From CAVYWD01 sp963772225 (GTDB taxonomy: Bacteria > Myxococcota > Myxococcia > Myxococcales > UBA5297): 64,000 nt of DNA. The notes below the pieces were generated by a model that had not been told where the DNA came from, did no database searches, and saw nothing but the letters and a program-made list of their open reading frames with translations. This document shows positions 34,502 to 44,954 of the stretch, piece by piece; the first letter of the stretch is position 1, and each line of letters begins with the position of its first letter. The DNA is taken from contig CAVYWD010000002.1 of the NCBI GenBank assembly GCA_963772225.1, positions 2,170,001-2,234,000 on the forward strand. The letters are read 5' to 3'. The position numbers and the translations under genes are program-made.

Positions 34502-35328
34502 CACGCCACCTCCGGCATGGCGGCGGGGTGGGCCTCCTGGACGGTGATTCGGTCGGTGCGCGCCTTCTCCCAGTCGTGCAGCGCGAGCCCGTGGGACTCG
34601 AAGAGGTCTCGAATCCGAGCGGTGCGCCACCCGACGATCTCTTCCAGGATGGGGACGACGATGCTGAAGGCGCTGTCGCTCAAGATGGTCCTCTGGGCGA
34701 TGCGCGCGAGCAGCCGATTCTCGGAGACGGCGATGGTGAAGCCGTCGCGGTTATTGACGTGGAGCATGACGTGGACGTCGGAGCTGCCGTCGCCCACGTA
34801 CACCGTGCGGTCGGGCTCGGTGCCGAGCCGGGCCTCCAGCTCCTCGAGCACGGCCACCTTCCCGTAGCCGGCCGGCGTGCGCGCGACGGAGGTCACCTCG
34901 CCCGAGCCCGGGTCGTAGGTGAGCTCGGTGCCGAAGATGTGCTCGGGCGCGACGATGCCCTCGAGCGCCGACTCGATGACCTCCCGGGGCGCCGCCGAGG
35001 CGACGAAGAACGAGAACTGGAAGCCCTCGACGCCGCGGCGCAGGAACTCGAGGAGCGCCGGGATGTCGCGCCGCAGGCGCACGCGCTTGCCGACCTCCAC
35101 CAGGTGGTCGCGCCGGACGGTGCGGAAGTCCGGGTCGTGCCGGATGAGGTACGCGAGCTCCGCGCCCTGCTGCACCAAATTCGTCCGGGCGAGCCCCGCG
35201 ACCTTCGCTTCGAAGCCGTTCGCTCCGAGGAGCTGGCTGAGCACCTGCCCCGAGTCATTGAAGCTGAGCGTCTGGTCGAAGTCGGAGACCAGCAGGTAGT
35301 GCTTCGGGTGAGTGGGCACGGGATGCAT
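34501..35328 (-). CDS. HAD-family phosphatase (PSPase-like)
   Basis: 275 residues from ATG 35328. Motif I is SDFDQTLS with the nucleophile Asp and general acid Asp; motif II is FFVASAA with Ser; motif III/IV is VYVGDGSSDVHVM. A helical cap lies between residues about 30 and 110. The arrangement resembles phosphoserine phosphatase-type subclass I enzymes. Substrate unknown. It is the first gene of a two-gene operon with the small membrane protein and is divergent from the GntR-LacI regulator. A TGATATGACTGC site lies 26 bp upstream of its start. Confidence 0.83.
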   Translation of the reverse strand: MHPVPTHPKHYLLVSDFDQTLSFNDSGQVLSQLLGANGFEAKVAGLARTNLVQQGAELAYLIRHDPDFRTVRRDHLVEVGKRVRLRRDIPALLEFLRRGVEGFQFSFFVASAAPREVIESALEGIVAPEHIFGTELTYDPGSGEVTSVARTPAGYGKVAVLEELEARLGTEPDRTVYVGDGSSDVHVMLHVNNRDGFTIAVSENRLLARIAQRTILSDSAFSIVVPILEEIVGWRTARIRDLFESHGLALHDWEKARTDRITVQEAHPAAMPEVA

Positions 35329-35353
35329 CCTTGAACCTCTTTTCTCTTGGACC

Positions 35354-35496
35354 TGATATGACTGCTTTCGCCTTACCACGACCTCGGGCAGGTGCGCCAG
35401 ACCATGTTCCTCCAGCAGGAACCTGTCAACGGGTGGCAAAAACTGTAGCGAGGAATTCATCGCCGCGCTTGCCAGGCGCCATAAGCTGTCATATCA
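35354..35496. promoter_or_regulatory. Two inverted TGATATGAC-type sites between the divergent HAD and GntR-LacI genes
   Basis: TGATATGACTGC lies at 35354-35365 and GCTGTCATATCA at 35485-35496; the second is the first in opposite orientation with one mismatch. They lie close to the starts of the HAD phosphatase and of the GntR-type regulator. They are candidate operators for that regulator. The 177-bp region must hold both promoters. Confidence 0.45.
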
Positions 35497-35505
35497 AGTT
35501 CACCG

Positions 35506-36618
35506 ATGCCTGCGTTCTCCGACCAGATTCCGAAACACCGGCAGGTCTACCTCGCGCTCGAGCGGTCCATCCAATCCGGGCGCTGGAAGCCCGGAGAACG
35601 GCTCCCCAGCGAGGCAGCGCTGGTCGAGCAATTCGGGGCCTCGCGGATCACGGTCGGGCGCGCCGTCCGGGACTTGCAGCTCGCGGGCCGGGTGGAGCGC
35701 CGCGCCGGCTCGGGCACTTTCGTGCGCGCCGAGCGGCCGCCGTCGGCGCTTTCCTTCGGAATGCTCATCCCCGACCTGGGCGAGACGGAGATCTTCGAGC
35801 CCATCTGGCAGGGGATCACGGCCTCCCCGCTCGCCCGTGATTGCGTCCTGCTCTGGGGGAGCTCCCGGTCGGCGACGACCTCGAAGGAGGAGCACGCCTG
35901 GAAGCTGTGCCGCCAATATATCGACCGCCGGGTGTCGGGGGTCTTCTTCGCGCCGCTCGAGCTCACGCCGGACAAGGACGAGGTGAACCAGCGGATCACG
36001 CGGGCGCTCGACAGCGCGAACATCCCCGTGATCCTCCTCGACCGGACCGCCGTCCCCTACCCGCAGCGCGGGCACCACGACCTGGTCGGCATCGACAACC
36101 GGCGCGCGGGCTACGTGGTGGCCGAGCACCTCCTGAGCCTGGGGGCCAAGCGCGTCGGGTTCGCGGCGCTGCCCAACGCGGCGGCCACGGTGGAGGCCCG
36201 TGAAGCCGGCTACCGCGAGGCGCTCTACGCCCGCCGCATCGCGTTCGACCCCTCGCTGGCCTGTCGCCTGGACCCGACGGACGCGCACGCCGTCCGCGGC
36301 TTTCTCAAGGCGAGCCGCGCCGACGCCATCGTCTGCGCCAACGACTGGACGGCCGCGAGGCTCATGCACGCCCTCTTGGCGCTCGGCCTCAGCGTGCCCG
36401 GGGACGTGCGCCTGGCGGGCATCGACGACGTCGAGTACGCGAGCCTGCTCCCGGTGCCGCTGACCACCCTGCGACAGCCGACCCGGCACATCGGCGCGGC
36501 GGCGCTTTCGGCGATGCTCGACCGCGTGGCGGGAGCCGACTTGCCCACGCGCGACATCCTGCTGCACGGGACCCTGGTGGTGCGAAGGTCATGCGGGGCC
36601 GCCGCCCGGCCGCGATGA
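35506..36618 (+). CDS. GntR-LacI chimeric transcriptional regulator (AraR-like)
   Basis: 370 residues. An N-terminal GntR winged helix (about 8-75: KHRQVYLALERSIQSGRWKPG, GERLPSEAALVEQFG, TVGRAVRDLQLAGRVERR, GSGTFV) is joined to a LacI/periplasmic-binding-type sensor (about 85-365: DLVGIDNRRAGYVVAEHLLS, DAIVCANDWTAARLMHAL, RLAGIDDVEYASLLPVPLTT). This architecture is that of AraR-type sugar-responsive repressors. No sugar-use genes are adjacent, so the regulon is elsewhere or includes the divergent HAD gene. Effector unknown. Confidence 0.9.
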   Translation: MPAFSDQIPKHRQVYLALERSIQSGRWKPGERLPSEAALVEQFGASRITVGRAVRDLQLAGRVERRAGSGTFVRAERPPSALSFGMLIPDLGETEIFEPIWQGITASPLARDCVLLWGSSRSATTSKEEHAWKLCRQYIDRRVSGVFFAPLELTPDKDEVNQRITRALDSANIPVILLDRTAVPYPQRGHHDLVGIDNRRAGYVVAEHLLSLGAKRVGFAALPNAAATVEAREAGYREALYARRIAFDPSLACRLDPTDAHAVRGFLKASRADAIVCANDWTAARLMHALLALGLSVPGDVRLAGIDDVEYASLLPVPLTTLRQPTRHIGAAALSAMLDRVAGADLPTRDILLHGTLVVRRSCGAAARPR

Positions 36619-36638
36619 GCCATGGGCGATGAAGCGCT

Positions 36639-37106
36639 TTAGCCCTTCTTTTGCGCCTGTGCCGCCGCCTGCGCCAGCCGGTCCACCCGCTCGTTCTCCG
36701 CGTGCCCGGCGTGGCCTTCGACCCAGCTCGCGCGGACCGCGTGCACCGCGAGCAGCTCGTCCAGCCGCTGCCAGAGATCGGCGTTGAGGAGCTCGCCGTC
36801 GCGCCGCCGCCAGCCCCGCTTCTTCCACCCTTCGATCCAGCGATCCGCGATGGCCTGCACCACGTATCGGCTGTCGGAGAAGAGGTTGACTCGGCAGGGC
36901 CGCTTGAGCGCCTCGAGGCCCCGGATGACCGCGAGGATCTCCATGCGGTTGTTGGTCGTGTGGGGCTCGCCGCCAAAGCCCTCGCGCTCGAAGTCGCCTT
37001 TGCGCAGCAAGAACCCCCAGCCGCCGGGCCCGGGGTTCCCGGAGCACGCGCCGTCGGTGAAGAGCTCGACCTCAGGGGCGTCGGCCCGTTCCGCGGATCG
37101 GGGCAT
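36639..37106 (-). CDS. rnhA: Ribonuclease HI
   Basis: 155 residues. The catalytic carboxylates are visible in order: ELFTDGACSGNPGPGGWG (Asp), NNRMEILAVI (Glu), LFSDSRYV (Asp) and NERVDRLA (Asp), with the usual His in VEGHAGHAENE. It degrades RNA in RNA-DNA hybrids. It is complete and ends in a basic KKG tail. It lies 6 bp downstream of the SspB-like gene and is convergent with the GntR-LacI gene. Confidence 0.93.
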   Translation of the reverse strand: MPRSAERADAPEVELFTDGACSGNPGPGGWGFLLRKGDFEREGFGGEPHTTNNRMEILAVIRGLEALKRPCRVNLFSDSRYVVQAIADRWIEGWKKRGWRRRDGELLNADLWQRLDELLAVHAVRASWVEGHAGHAENERVDRLAQAAAQAQKKG

Positions 37107-37112
37107 GAGGGC

Positions 37113-37673
37113 CTACTTGACGATGCGCAAATGCGAGCGCCGCGCGCCGCCCTCGCCGCCCGAGCTCTCCGGTCCTGGCCTGTCGTCGTCGTCGCCTTTG
37201 ACCAGGCGCGGCTTGAACGCCGGTGCGGGCGTTGCGGGCTCCGCCGGCGGGCTCGGGACCTTGAGCGGCTTGCCGCTCGCTTCCTCGCGCAGCTCGGCGA
37301 CCTCCTCACCCGTCAGGCCGAAGTGCCGGGCCGCCGCCTCGAAGAGCTCTCGGGGCATGTCCTCGGGAAAGAGCCAGGCATTCTCCTCGGAGGCTCCCGT
37401 GATGGCGAAGATGGCCGACCACGGCACGCCGACCGTAAACCCCTGCCCGCCGAAGGCCAGGGTCTCGCGGACGCCCCAGTCGTTGGTCGTCAGGTCGGGG
37501 GGCCGATAGCGGTACGACAGGTTCAGCCGCAGGTGAAAATCCTCGACGAACCGAGGTGGCACCGCCACGCCCGGGCGGCGGGCGTCCACGTGGATCATCA
37601 CCACGCCGCGCTCGAGCGCCTCCTCGAGCCGCCGTCGCTTCTCTTCCGCCTTCGAATTCGTCGTGCCGTCCAT
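37113..37673 (-). CDS. SspB-like ClpX adaptor protein
   Basis: 186 residues. The folded part (about 1-120) matches the SspB/'stringent starvation protein B' fold: GVVMIHVDARRPGVAVPP, LNLSYRY and WSAIFAITG. A long Pro/Asp/Gly-rich linker follows, and the protein ends SHLRIVK, very close to the ClpX-binding LRVVK tail of SspB. SspB brings ssrA-tagged proteins to ClpXP. The next gene upstream in the same direction is smpB, whose product helps add that tag, so the pair fits one pathway. Confidence 0.85.
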   Translation of the reverse strand: MDGTTNSKAEEKRRRLEEALERGVVMIHVDARRPGVAVPPRFVEDFHLRLNLSYRYRPPDLTTNDWGVRETLAFGGQGFTVGVPWSAIFAITGASEENAWLFPEDMPRELFEAAARHFGLTGEEVAELREEASGKPLKVPSPPAEPATPAPAFKPRLVKGDDDDRPGPESSGGEGGARRSHLRIVK

Positions 37674-37698
37674 CGCGACAAAAGCTCCTGCGCCGTCT

Positions 37699-38169
37699 TC
37701 AGCGCCGCCGCATCGCCCGCTCGACCTCGCGCCGCGTCTCTCGCTCCTTGATGTCCTCGCGCCGGTCCTCGTGCGTCTTGCCGCGGGCCAGGCCTATTTC
37801 CACTTTGGCCCACCCGTTCTTGAAGTAGAGCTGCGTGGGAACGAGCGAGTAGCCGCGCTCCTTCACCTTCACCATCAGCTTCTCGATCTCCCGCCGGTGC
37901 AGCAGGAGACGGCGCGGCCGCAGCGGCACGTGCCCCAAGAGCGACGCCGCCTTGTAGGGGCCGATGTTCAGGTTATGGAGGAACAGCTGCTCGCGGTCGG
38001 GCAGCGCGTAGCTGTCCGAGAGGTTGGCGTTTCCCTCGCGCAGGCTCTTGACCTCGCTGCCCACGAGCTCCAGCCCCGCCTCGAACGTCTCCTCCAAGGC
38101 ATAGTCGAACCGGGCGCGCTTGTTGCGCGCCACCACCTGAATGCCCGGCTTGGACTTCTCGGGAGCCAT
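37699..38169 (-). CDS. smpB: SsrA-binding protein SmpB
   Basis: 156 residues, standard length. It opens with VVARNKRARFDYALEETFEAG and GSEVKSLREGNANLSDSY, the oligonucleotide-binding fold, and includes HRREIEKL. The C-terminal tail (GKTHEDRREDIKERETRREV) becomes helical in the ribosome's mRNA channel during tmRNA rescue. The tmRNA gene was not recognised in the window. The downstream SspB-like adaptor gene begins 25 bp later. Confidence 0.95.
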   Translation of the reverse strand: MAPEKSKPGIQVVARNKRARFDYALEETFEAGLELVGSEVKSLREGNANLSDSYALPDREQLFLHNLNIGPYKAASLLGHVPLRPRRLLLHRREIEKLMVKVKERGYSLVPTQLYFKNGWAKVEIGLARGKTHEDRREDIKERETRREVERAMRRR

Positions 38170-38328
38170 ACAGCCCTATCTAACGCCCGAGCCGACGCCG
38201 CGTCACCGGCGGCGCGCGGGTCTTTTCGCCCTCGCGCGCCCAAAGACCCATGCCCCGGGGGCGGGCGAGCGCGACGCCTCTTGCTGGAGCGCGCTCGGGT
38301 GTGTCCCCAGACGCGCAAACCGATCCGG

Positions 38329-39609
38329 CTAGCGGAAGCTGCGCTCGAAGAGCGCCTGGATGGCCGCCTTCCCGTCGTCCGAGAGGAAGCGCGTGCCGGT
38401 GCCCGCGAAGCGCTCGCGGGTGATGGACGGAGCAGCGACCGCCGCCCAGTCTCGCTCTTTCCAGGCAAACCAACCCTTTTTCTCCTGGTCGAACACGAAT
38501 ACCGGCTTGCCCCAGTGGCGCGCGAGCTCGACGGCCCACCCGGTGCCGCCGCGCACGGTCTTGTCCGGCAAGATCATCCCGACGTGAAAGACCTCGCCCG
38601 CGGTGTTCACCTGGTGCCAGATGACCTGCAGCACGCGCCGAAAGAGGGGAGAGTCCGGGTAGGCCCGGTGCATGTGGGCCTTGAGGTAGGCCGAGCTCAC
38701 CTCGCCCAGCTTGAGCTCCTCCTCGCTCAGCTCGATGAGGCCCCGCCGCCGCGAGATGGCCCCTCGGTCCTTGCACGAGAAGTTGACCTCGTGGAGGCCC
38801 CACTTCTCCGCGCAGGCGCCGAACTCGGCCTCGGCCCCGTTCGCACCGCCCGCCAGGAGCGTGAACGAGCTCGTCGGCACGGCCCGGGGCTCGCTCGCCT
38901 CGCCCTCCTTGACCAGGCGCAAGGTGTCGCTGTGCAGCGAGAGCTGCACTTCGGGAAGGCTTTGGCTCTCGAAGTCCTTGACCAACAGGAGCTTCACGTG
39001 GCTGCCCTGCGGGTCGAGGAAGAGGCCCACGTCGATGAGCGCGGCGCATCCCTCGCAGGGCGGGGTGATCTTTTGCGGGTGCAGCACGTTGTACCCGCGC
39101 GGAGTCTGGGCCGTCATCCAGAGCTCGGCGCCCACCCGCTTGGCGCTCGCCTTGATGGCCTTGAGCGACTCGGTGCAGCCGGCGGTCGCCCAATCGAACC
39201 CGTCGATGAGGATGGCCGACGGCTCGAGCTTCAGGTGTTTTTCGAAGACCTCGATGGCCTCGTCCAGCCGCTCGCGGGTGAAGGCGCCCTCGGCGAAACC
39301 CTTGATGAGCCGGTGATGCGAGATGCTCTCGCGAACGCCCTCGCGGTCCTCCAGTTGGACTTCCTGGGCCAGGTCGTCGAAGAGCGCGTCGTACCACGCC
39401 GATACGTGCTCGACCGTCTGGCCGATGGCGACGTGCAGGACGTCCTTCTCGCGCATCAGGTCGTCCAGCCCTATTTGCACGAGGCAGGCGGACTTGCCCA
39501 CGCCTGCCGGGGCCTGCACGACGCCGAGGTTTCCTTTGCCCAGGCCGCCGTGGATCGACTTCTCCAGGATCCGCAGCGGGCTCTGCGCGTTCACTTCCTT
39601 CCGATACAT
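38329..39609 (-). CDS. P-loop ATPase fused to a C-terminal SLOG-like Rossmann domain
   Basis: 426 residues. The N-terminal half is a RecA/DnaB-like P-loop domain: Walker A APAGVGKSA (33-41), LHVAIGQT, and Walker B SAILIDGFDWA, with a Cys pair in PPCEGC. The middle (about 240-290) is unclear. The last ~120 residues read AYLKAHMHRAY, RGGTGWAVELARHWGKPVFV and FAGTGTRFLSDDG. This resembles the nucleotide-sugar/nucleoside-binding SLOG-like domains found in phage and bacterial proteins. The combination suggests an ATP-dependent sensor, but no function is known. It lies 26 bp downstream of the EF-G gene on the same strand. Confidence 0.65.
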   Translation of the reverse strand: MYRKEVNAQSPLRILEKSIHGGLGKGNLGVVQAPAGVGKSACLVQIGLDDLMREKDVLHVAIGQTVEHVSAWYDALFDDLAQEVQLEDREGVRESISHHRLIKGFAEGAFTRERLDEAIEVFEKHLKLEPSAILIDGFDWATAGCTESLKAIKASAKRVGAELWMTAQTPRGYNVLHPQKITPPCEGCAALIDVGLFLDPQGSHVKLLLVKDFESQSLPEVQLSLHSDTLRLVKEGEASEPRAVPTSSFTLLAGGANGAEAEFGACAEKWGLHEVNFSCKDRGAISRRRGLIELSEEELKLGEVSSAYLKAHMHRAYPDSPLFRRVLQVIWHQVNTAGEVFHVGMILPDKTVRGGTGWAVELARHWGKPVFVFDQEKKGWFAWKERDWAAVAAPSITRERFAGTGTRFLSDDGKAAIQALFERSFR

Positions 39610-39634
39610 GCGGCCTCCTGCCTTGCGCGCGCGC

Positions 39635-41725
<2,091 letters not shown>

Positions 41726-41755
41726 CTCAAGTACCTCCGCCAGCGGGGCGCGCAT

Positions 41756-42057
41756 TGGTAGGGGAAAGTGCTGGACAAAGCAAGGATTATTCGTCAGGGG
41801 CGCCAATTCCTTCGGCATTCCCGCACCGCCCGGGGAGAACCGGGCCCGCGACGGGAATGTGACGGCGGCGCTTTCGACTCCTGCTCATCAGCCCATCCGG
41901 CGCTCCCGAGCGGCCTGCTCGGCCGCTCGCTCGCCCACAAACCCCCTCCGCGCGCCAAAACCGGTGAACAGACTAGTCGCCTTCGAGCTTCCGATCCAGA
42001 TGGCCCCTGATTTCGGGTGGGGGGTCGCTTCGCCGCCGGCCGGCAGTCAGGCACACC
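41756..42057. other. 302-bp intergenic region
   Basis: The region between the EF-G gene and the M50 protease gene contains the EF-G promoter on the minus strand. No gene, clear hairpin terminator or repeat was seen. Confidence 0.4.
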
Positions 42058-43164
42058 TTAGGTCCCCTCGCCAGCCCCCAGGGCGGCGGGCCCGCCGACG
42101 CGCCGGCGAAGCGCGGCGGCGATGCTCGCGCGCGAGACGGCGCCTACCAGCTCGCCGCGCCGAACGACGGGCAGCGCGGCCAGGCCGGAAGTGCGCAGGA
42201 GCAGCGCGGCGCTGACCAGCGACGAATCCGGCGCGAGCGAAGGCAGGTCCTTGCGCATGGCCGTCCCAGCAGTGGCGAACGCGCCGTGCTCGGCCTCATA
42301 GGTCTGCGCCTCGTCCAGCGTCACCGCCCCGGCGAGCTCGCCCCCGCGCAGGACGAAGCAGGTGGCGCTCAGCTCGCGGCGCATCCGGTCCGCCACCTGC
42401 GACATTCGGTCGCCCTCCTCCACCACCGGCACCGCGCTCTGCATGACGTCTCCCACCGCGATCCCCTCCAGCGCCGCGGTCGAGCGAACCATGCGCAGCT
42501 CCGCCCGCGCGCCGTAGATCACCAGCGCCCCGACGAAGAGCAGAACCCAGTTGAACGTGTAGATACCCGCGGCGAGGAGCGCGACCGCCAGGACCTGGCC
42601 CGCCCCCGCGGCAATGGCCGTGGCCCGGACCCGGGTCGTGAGGAGGCTCAGCAGCGCGCGCACCACGCGGCCGCCGTCCATGGGGAACGCCGGCAGCAGG
42701 TTGAACGCCGCGAGCGCCAGGTTCACGTAGCCCAGGTAGTGCAGCCCGAAGCGCAAGTCGGGCTGCCTAGCGTAGCCGAAGAAGAGGAAGCCCAGCGCCG
42801 AGAGCGCGAGGCTCGCCAGCGGCCCCGCGAGCGCCATCGCCACCTCTCCCAAGGGCCTGCGAGGGAACTCGGTGACCTCGGACACCCCTCCCACCAACAT
42901 CAAGGTGACACAGGCGACCCTCGCGCCGCCGCTCTCGCCGACGAAGACGTGGGCGAACTCGTGGACCAGCACGCAAGCGAAGAGCCCCAGGGCGAGCGCC
43001 AGGCCCAGCGCTATCGGCGGCAGCGCCAGCTCGTCGGAGCGAACGCCGGCCAACCGGGCCAGGGCGGGCACGGAACTCCCTATCACCCAGGCGAGGTACG
43101 GGAGCACGAGCGCGAACGTGAAGTGCAACCGCACCGGGATGCCCCTCACCCGGAACGCTGTCAT
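42058..43164 (-). CDS. M50 site-2-type membrane metalloprotease with two CBS domains
   Basis: 368 residues from ATG 43164, with GGGAGG upstream. Six membrane segments precede residue about 230. VLVHEFAHV holds the HExxH zinc site; NLLPAFPMDGGRV holds the third ligand Asp. This is the spore-cleavage (SpoIVFB)-like class of intramembrane proteases. Two CBS repeats follow (about 245-300 and 310-365: VGDVMQSAVPVVEEGDRM, LAALPVVRRGELVGAVSR), which usually bind adenine nucleotides, so activity may respond to energy state. Substrate unknown. Confidence 0.9.
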   Translation of the reverse strand: MTAFRVRGIPVRLHFTFALVLPYLAWVIGSSVPALARLAGVRSDELALPPIALGLALALGLFACVLVHEFAHVFVGESGGARVACVTLMLVGGVSEVTEFPRRPLGEVAMALAGPLASLALSALGFLFFGYARQPDLRFGLHYLGYVNLALAAFNLLPAFPMDGGRVVRALLSLLTTRVRATAIAAGAGQVLAVALLAAGIYTFNWVLLFVGALVIYGARAELRMVRSTAALEGIAVGDVMQSAVPVVEEGDRMSQVADRMRRELSATCFVLRGGELAGAVTLDEAQTYEAEHGAFATAGTAMRKDLPSLAPDSSLVSAALLLRTSGLAALPVVRRGELVGAVSRASIAAALRRRVGGPAALGAGEGT

Positions 43165-43280
43165 CGAGGTCCTCCCGCCCATGCGTGGCCTCCTCCCCTG
43201 AAACAAGCTGGGCGCGTGGCGCGGAGGGGACAAGCGAGGCCGCTTGCGCGCAAGCCGCGGCGCAGTCAGGATCCTCGGGC

Positions 43281-43616
43281 ATGGGCATCTGGGACTACAT
43301 GAAGAAGACCGAGCGCCCGTCGTCCCCGACGGCGATCGAGCGCGACCTTGAGAAGCGGCTCGTCATCCGTTGGGACGACGGCAATACCAGCGCGCTCACG
43401 CCGCGGGAGCTGCGCCTGGGCTGCGGCTGCGCCGGCTGCGTGGACGAGATGAGCGGCGCCCGCACGCTCGACCCGGCCAAGGTGCCGGCCGACGTGGACA
43501 TCGCCTCGTTCGAACCGGTGGGCAATTACGCCCTGCGCCTCGAGTTCTCGGACGGACACGACACCGGCATCTTCGACTGGCAGCTCCTGCGCCGACTCTC
43601 GAAGCCCCCGGAATGA
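43281..43616 (+). CDS. DUF971 protein
   Basis: 111 residues with the DUF971/gamma-butyrobetaine hydroxylase N-terminal-like fold: LVIRWDDGNTSALTPRELRL, a Cys cluster LGCGCAGCVDE and NYALRLEFSDGHDTGIFDW. DUF971 proteins often accompany Fe-S assembly or Mrp-type carriers; the Cys cluster may bind metal. The start ATG 43281 begins the conserved part. Its stop overlaps the ATG of the glycosyltransferase gene (ATGA). Confidence 0.88.
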   Translation: MGIWDYMKKTERPSSPTAIERDLEKRLVIRWDDGNTSALTPRELRLGCGCAGCVDEMSGARTLDPAKVPADVDIASFEPVGNYALRLEFSDGHDTGIFDWQLLRRLSKPPE

Positions 43617-44848
43617 TCCCCGCCCCGGCCGTCGCCGCTCCGGCGCCCGCGCCTTCCAGCGAGCGCGCCCGGCCCCGGCCGCTGCGCGTCCTCCACTGCA
43701 TGGCGTCGAACAACGGCATGACGGGGGTGGAGACGTTCGTCCTTCAGCTGTGCGCGGCGCAGAAGCGCGCCGGGCTCGCGCCGACTATCGCGCTCGAGCT
43801 CGCGGAGCGCGCGGGGCTGGGCCGGCGCGACGAGGTCGCTCGGGCCGGCGCCGCGCTCGGGGTCCGCGTCACTGCGCTGCCGGAGCGCGGCGCGCTCGAG
43901 GGCCGCCTCCCGAAGAAGGTGGGCACCGCCAGCCTGCGCGCGCGGAGGCTCTGGGCCATCGCCCAGCTCCTACGCGCCTCGGACGTCCTCCACGTCCACG
44001 CGGTGGGCATCGCCGGGCTCGAGGAGCTCCTCGCGGGCGCGCTGACGCGGGCGCGGGTCGTGGTGGTCACGCATCACACGACGCTCAGTTACTTCGACTC
44101 CATGCGCAATCGCGCGAGCGACGCCGCGCTCTTTCTGGAGAAGCGCGCGGCGTCGCTCTCGGTCATGCCGTACGCGGCCGCAGCCGAGGAGCTTTCGGCC
44201 GCGGGCTTCGGCCCGGACCGGCGCGCGGTCATCCCCTTCTGCGTCGACGAGAACCGCTTCTGCGGCACCGCTTCGCCGCCCGCACCCGGCGAGCTGAAGC
44301 TGGTCATGGCCTCGCGAATGGTCGAGGGCAAGGGGCACGAGGTATTGCTCGCCGCGCTGGCGAAGCTTTGCCCCCGCTACCCCGGCCTTCGGCTCTCCAT
44401 CGTCGGGGACGGGCCCACGCGCGCCCGGGTGGAGGCCGAGATCGACCGGCTCGACCTGCGCGGCGCCGTCGAGCTGGTCGGCCGGGTCGACCACGGCCAG
44501 ATGCCTTCGGCCCTGCGCTCCGCGCACGTCGTCGTCCTGCCCAGCTTCATGCAGGGCGAGACCTTCCCGCTCTGCTTGCTGGAGGGCATGGCGATGGGCC
44601 TGCCCGCAATTGGCACGCGGTGGTTCGGCATCCCCGACATCATCGAGGACGGGCGGACGGGGTTCGTCGTCGAGCCGCGCGACCCCGTGGCGCTCGCAGG
44701 TGCCATCGAGCGCTTTCTGGCCGACCCGGCGCTCTGGGCGTCGGCGAGCCGCAGGGCCCAGGAGCGCATGAGGGAGCGCTTCACCGGCGCCGCAGTGGCT
44801 CGGGCGTACTCCGAGGCCTACGAGGCGGCGCTCGACCGGTCGCGCTAG
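43613..44848 (+). CDS. GT4 family glycosyltransferase
   Basis: 411 residues. After an Ala/Pro-rich start come the GT-B N-terminal domain (LRVLHCMASNNGMTGVETFVL, DVLHVHAVG, VVVTHHTT) and the C-terminal domain with LKLVMASRMVEGKGHEVLL, LSIVGDGPTR and the donor-binding EX7E-like FMQGETFPLCLLEGMAMGLP. It is cytoplasmic, with a nucleotide-sugar donor. Acceptor unknown. It is translationally coupled to the DUF971 gene; the pairing itself is unexplained. Confidence 0.9.
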   Translation: MIPAPAVAAPAPAPSSERARPRPLRVLHCMASNNGMTGVETFVLQLCAAQKRAGLAPTIALELAERAGLGRRDEVARAGAALGVRVTALPERGALEGRLPKKVGTASLRARRLWAIAQLLRASDVLHVHAVGIAGLEELLAGALTRARVVVVTHHTTLSYFDSMRNRASDAALFLEKRAASLSVMPYAAAAEELSAAGFGPDRRAVIPFCVDENRFCGTASPPAPGELKLVMASRMVEGKGHEVLLAALAKLCPRYPGLRLSIVGDGPTRARVEAEIDRLDLRGAVELVGRVDHGQMPSALRSAHVVVLPSFMQGETFPLCLLEGMAMGLPAIGTRWFGIPDIIEDGRTGFVVEPRDPVALAGAIERFLADPALWASASRRAQERMRERFTGAAVARAYSEAYEAALDRSR

Positions 44849-44954
44849 CGAGGAGCACGGCATCGCGAGGCGGCACAGCTCGGCGCGGCAGAAGAGCGGC
44901 GAGGCGTTTCGCGCGAGGATGGCGCACCAGAACGCCTTGCGCGACAATGGGGAA

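Noticed and set aside
37699..38169. tmRNA gene near smpB
   Set aside because: I looked in the flanking gaps; there is no CCA-ended acceptor or tag-peptide frame there.
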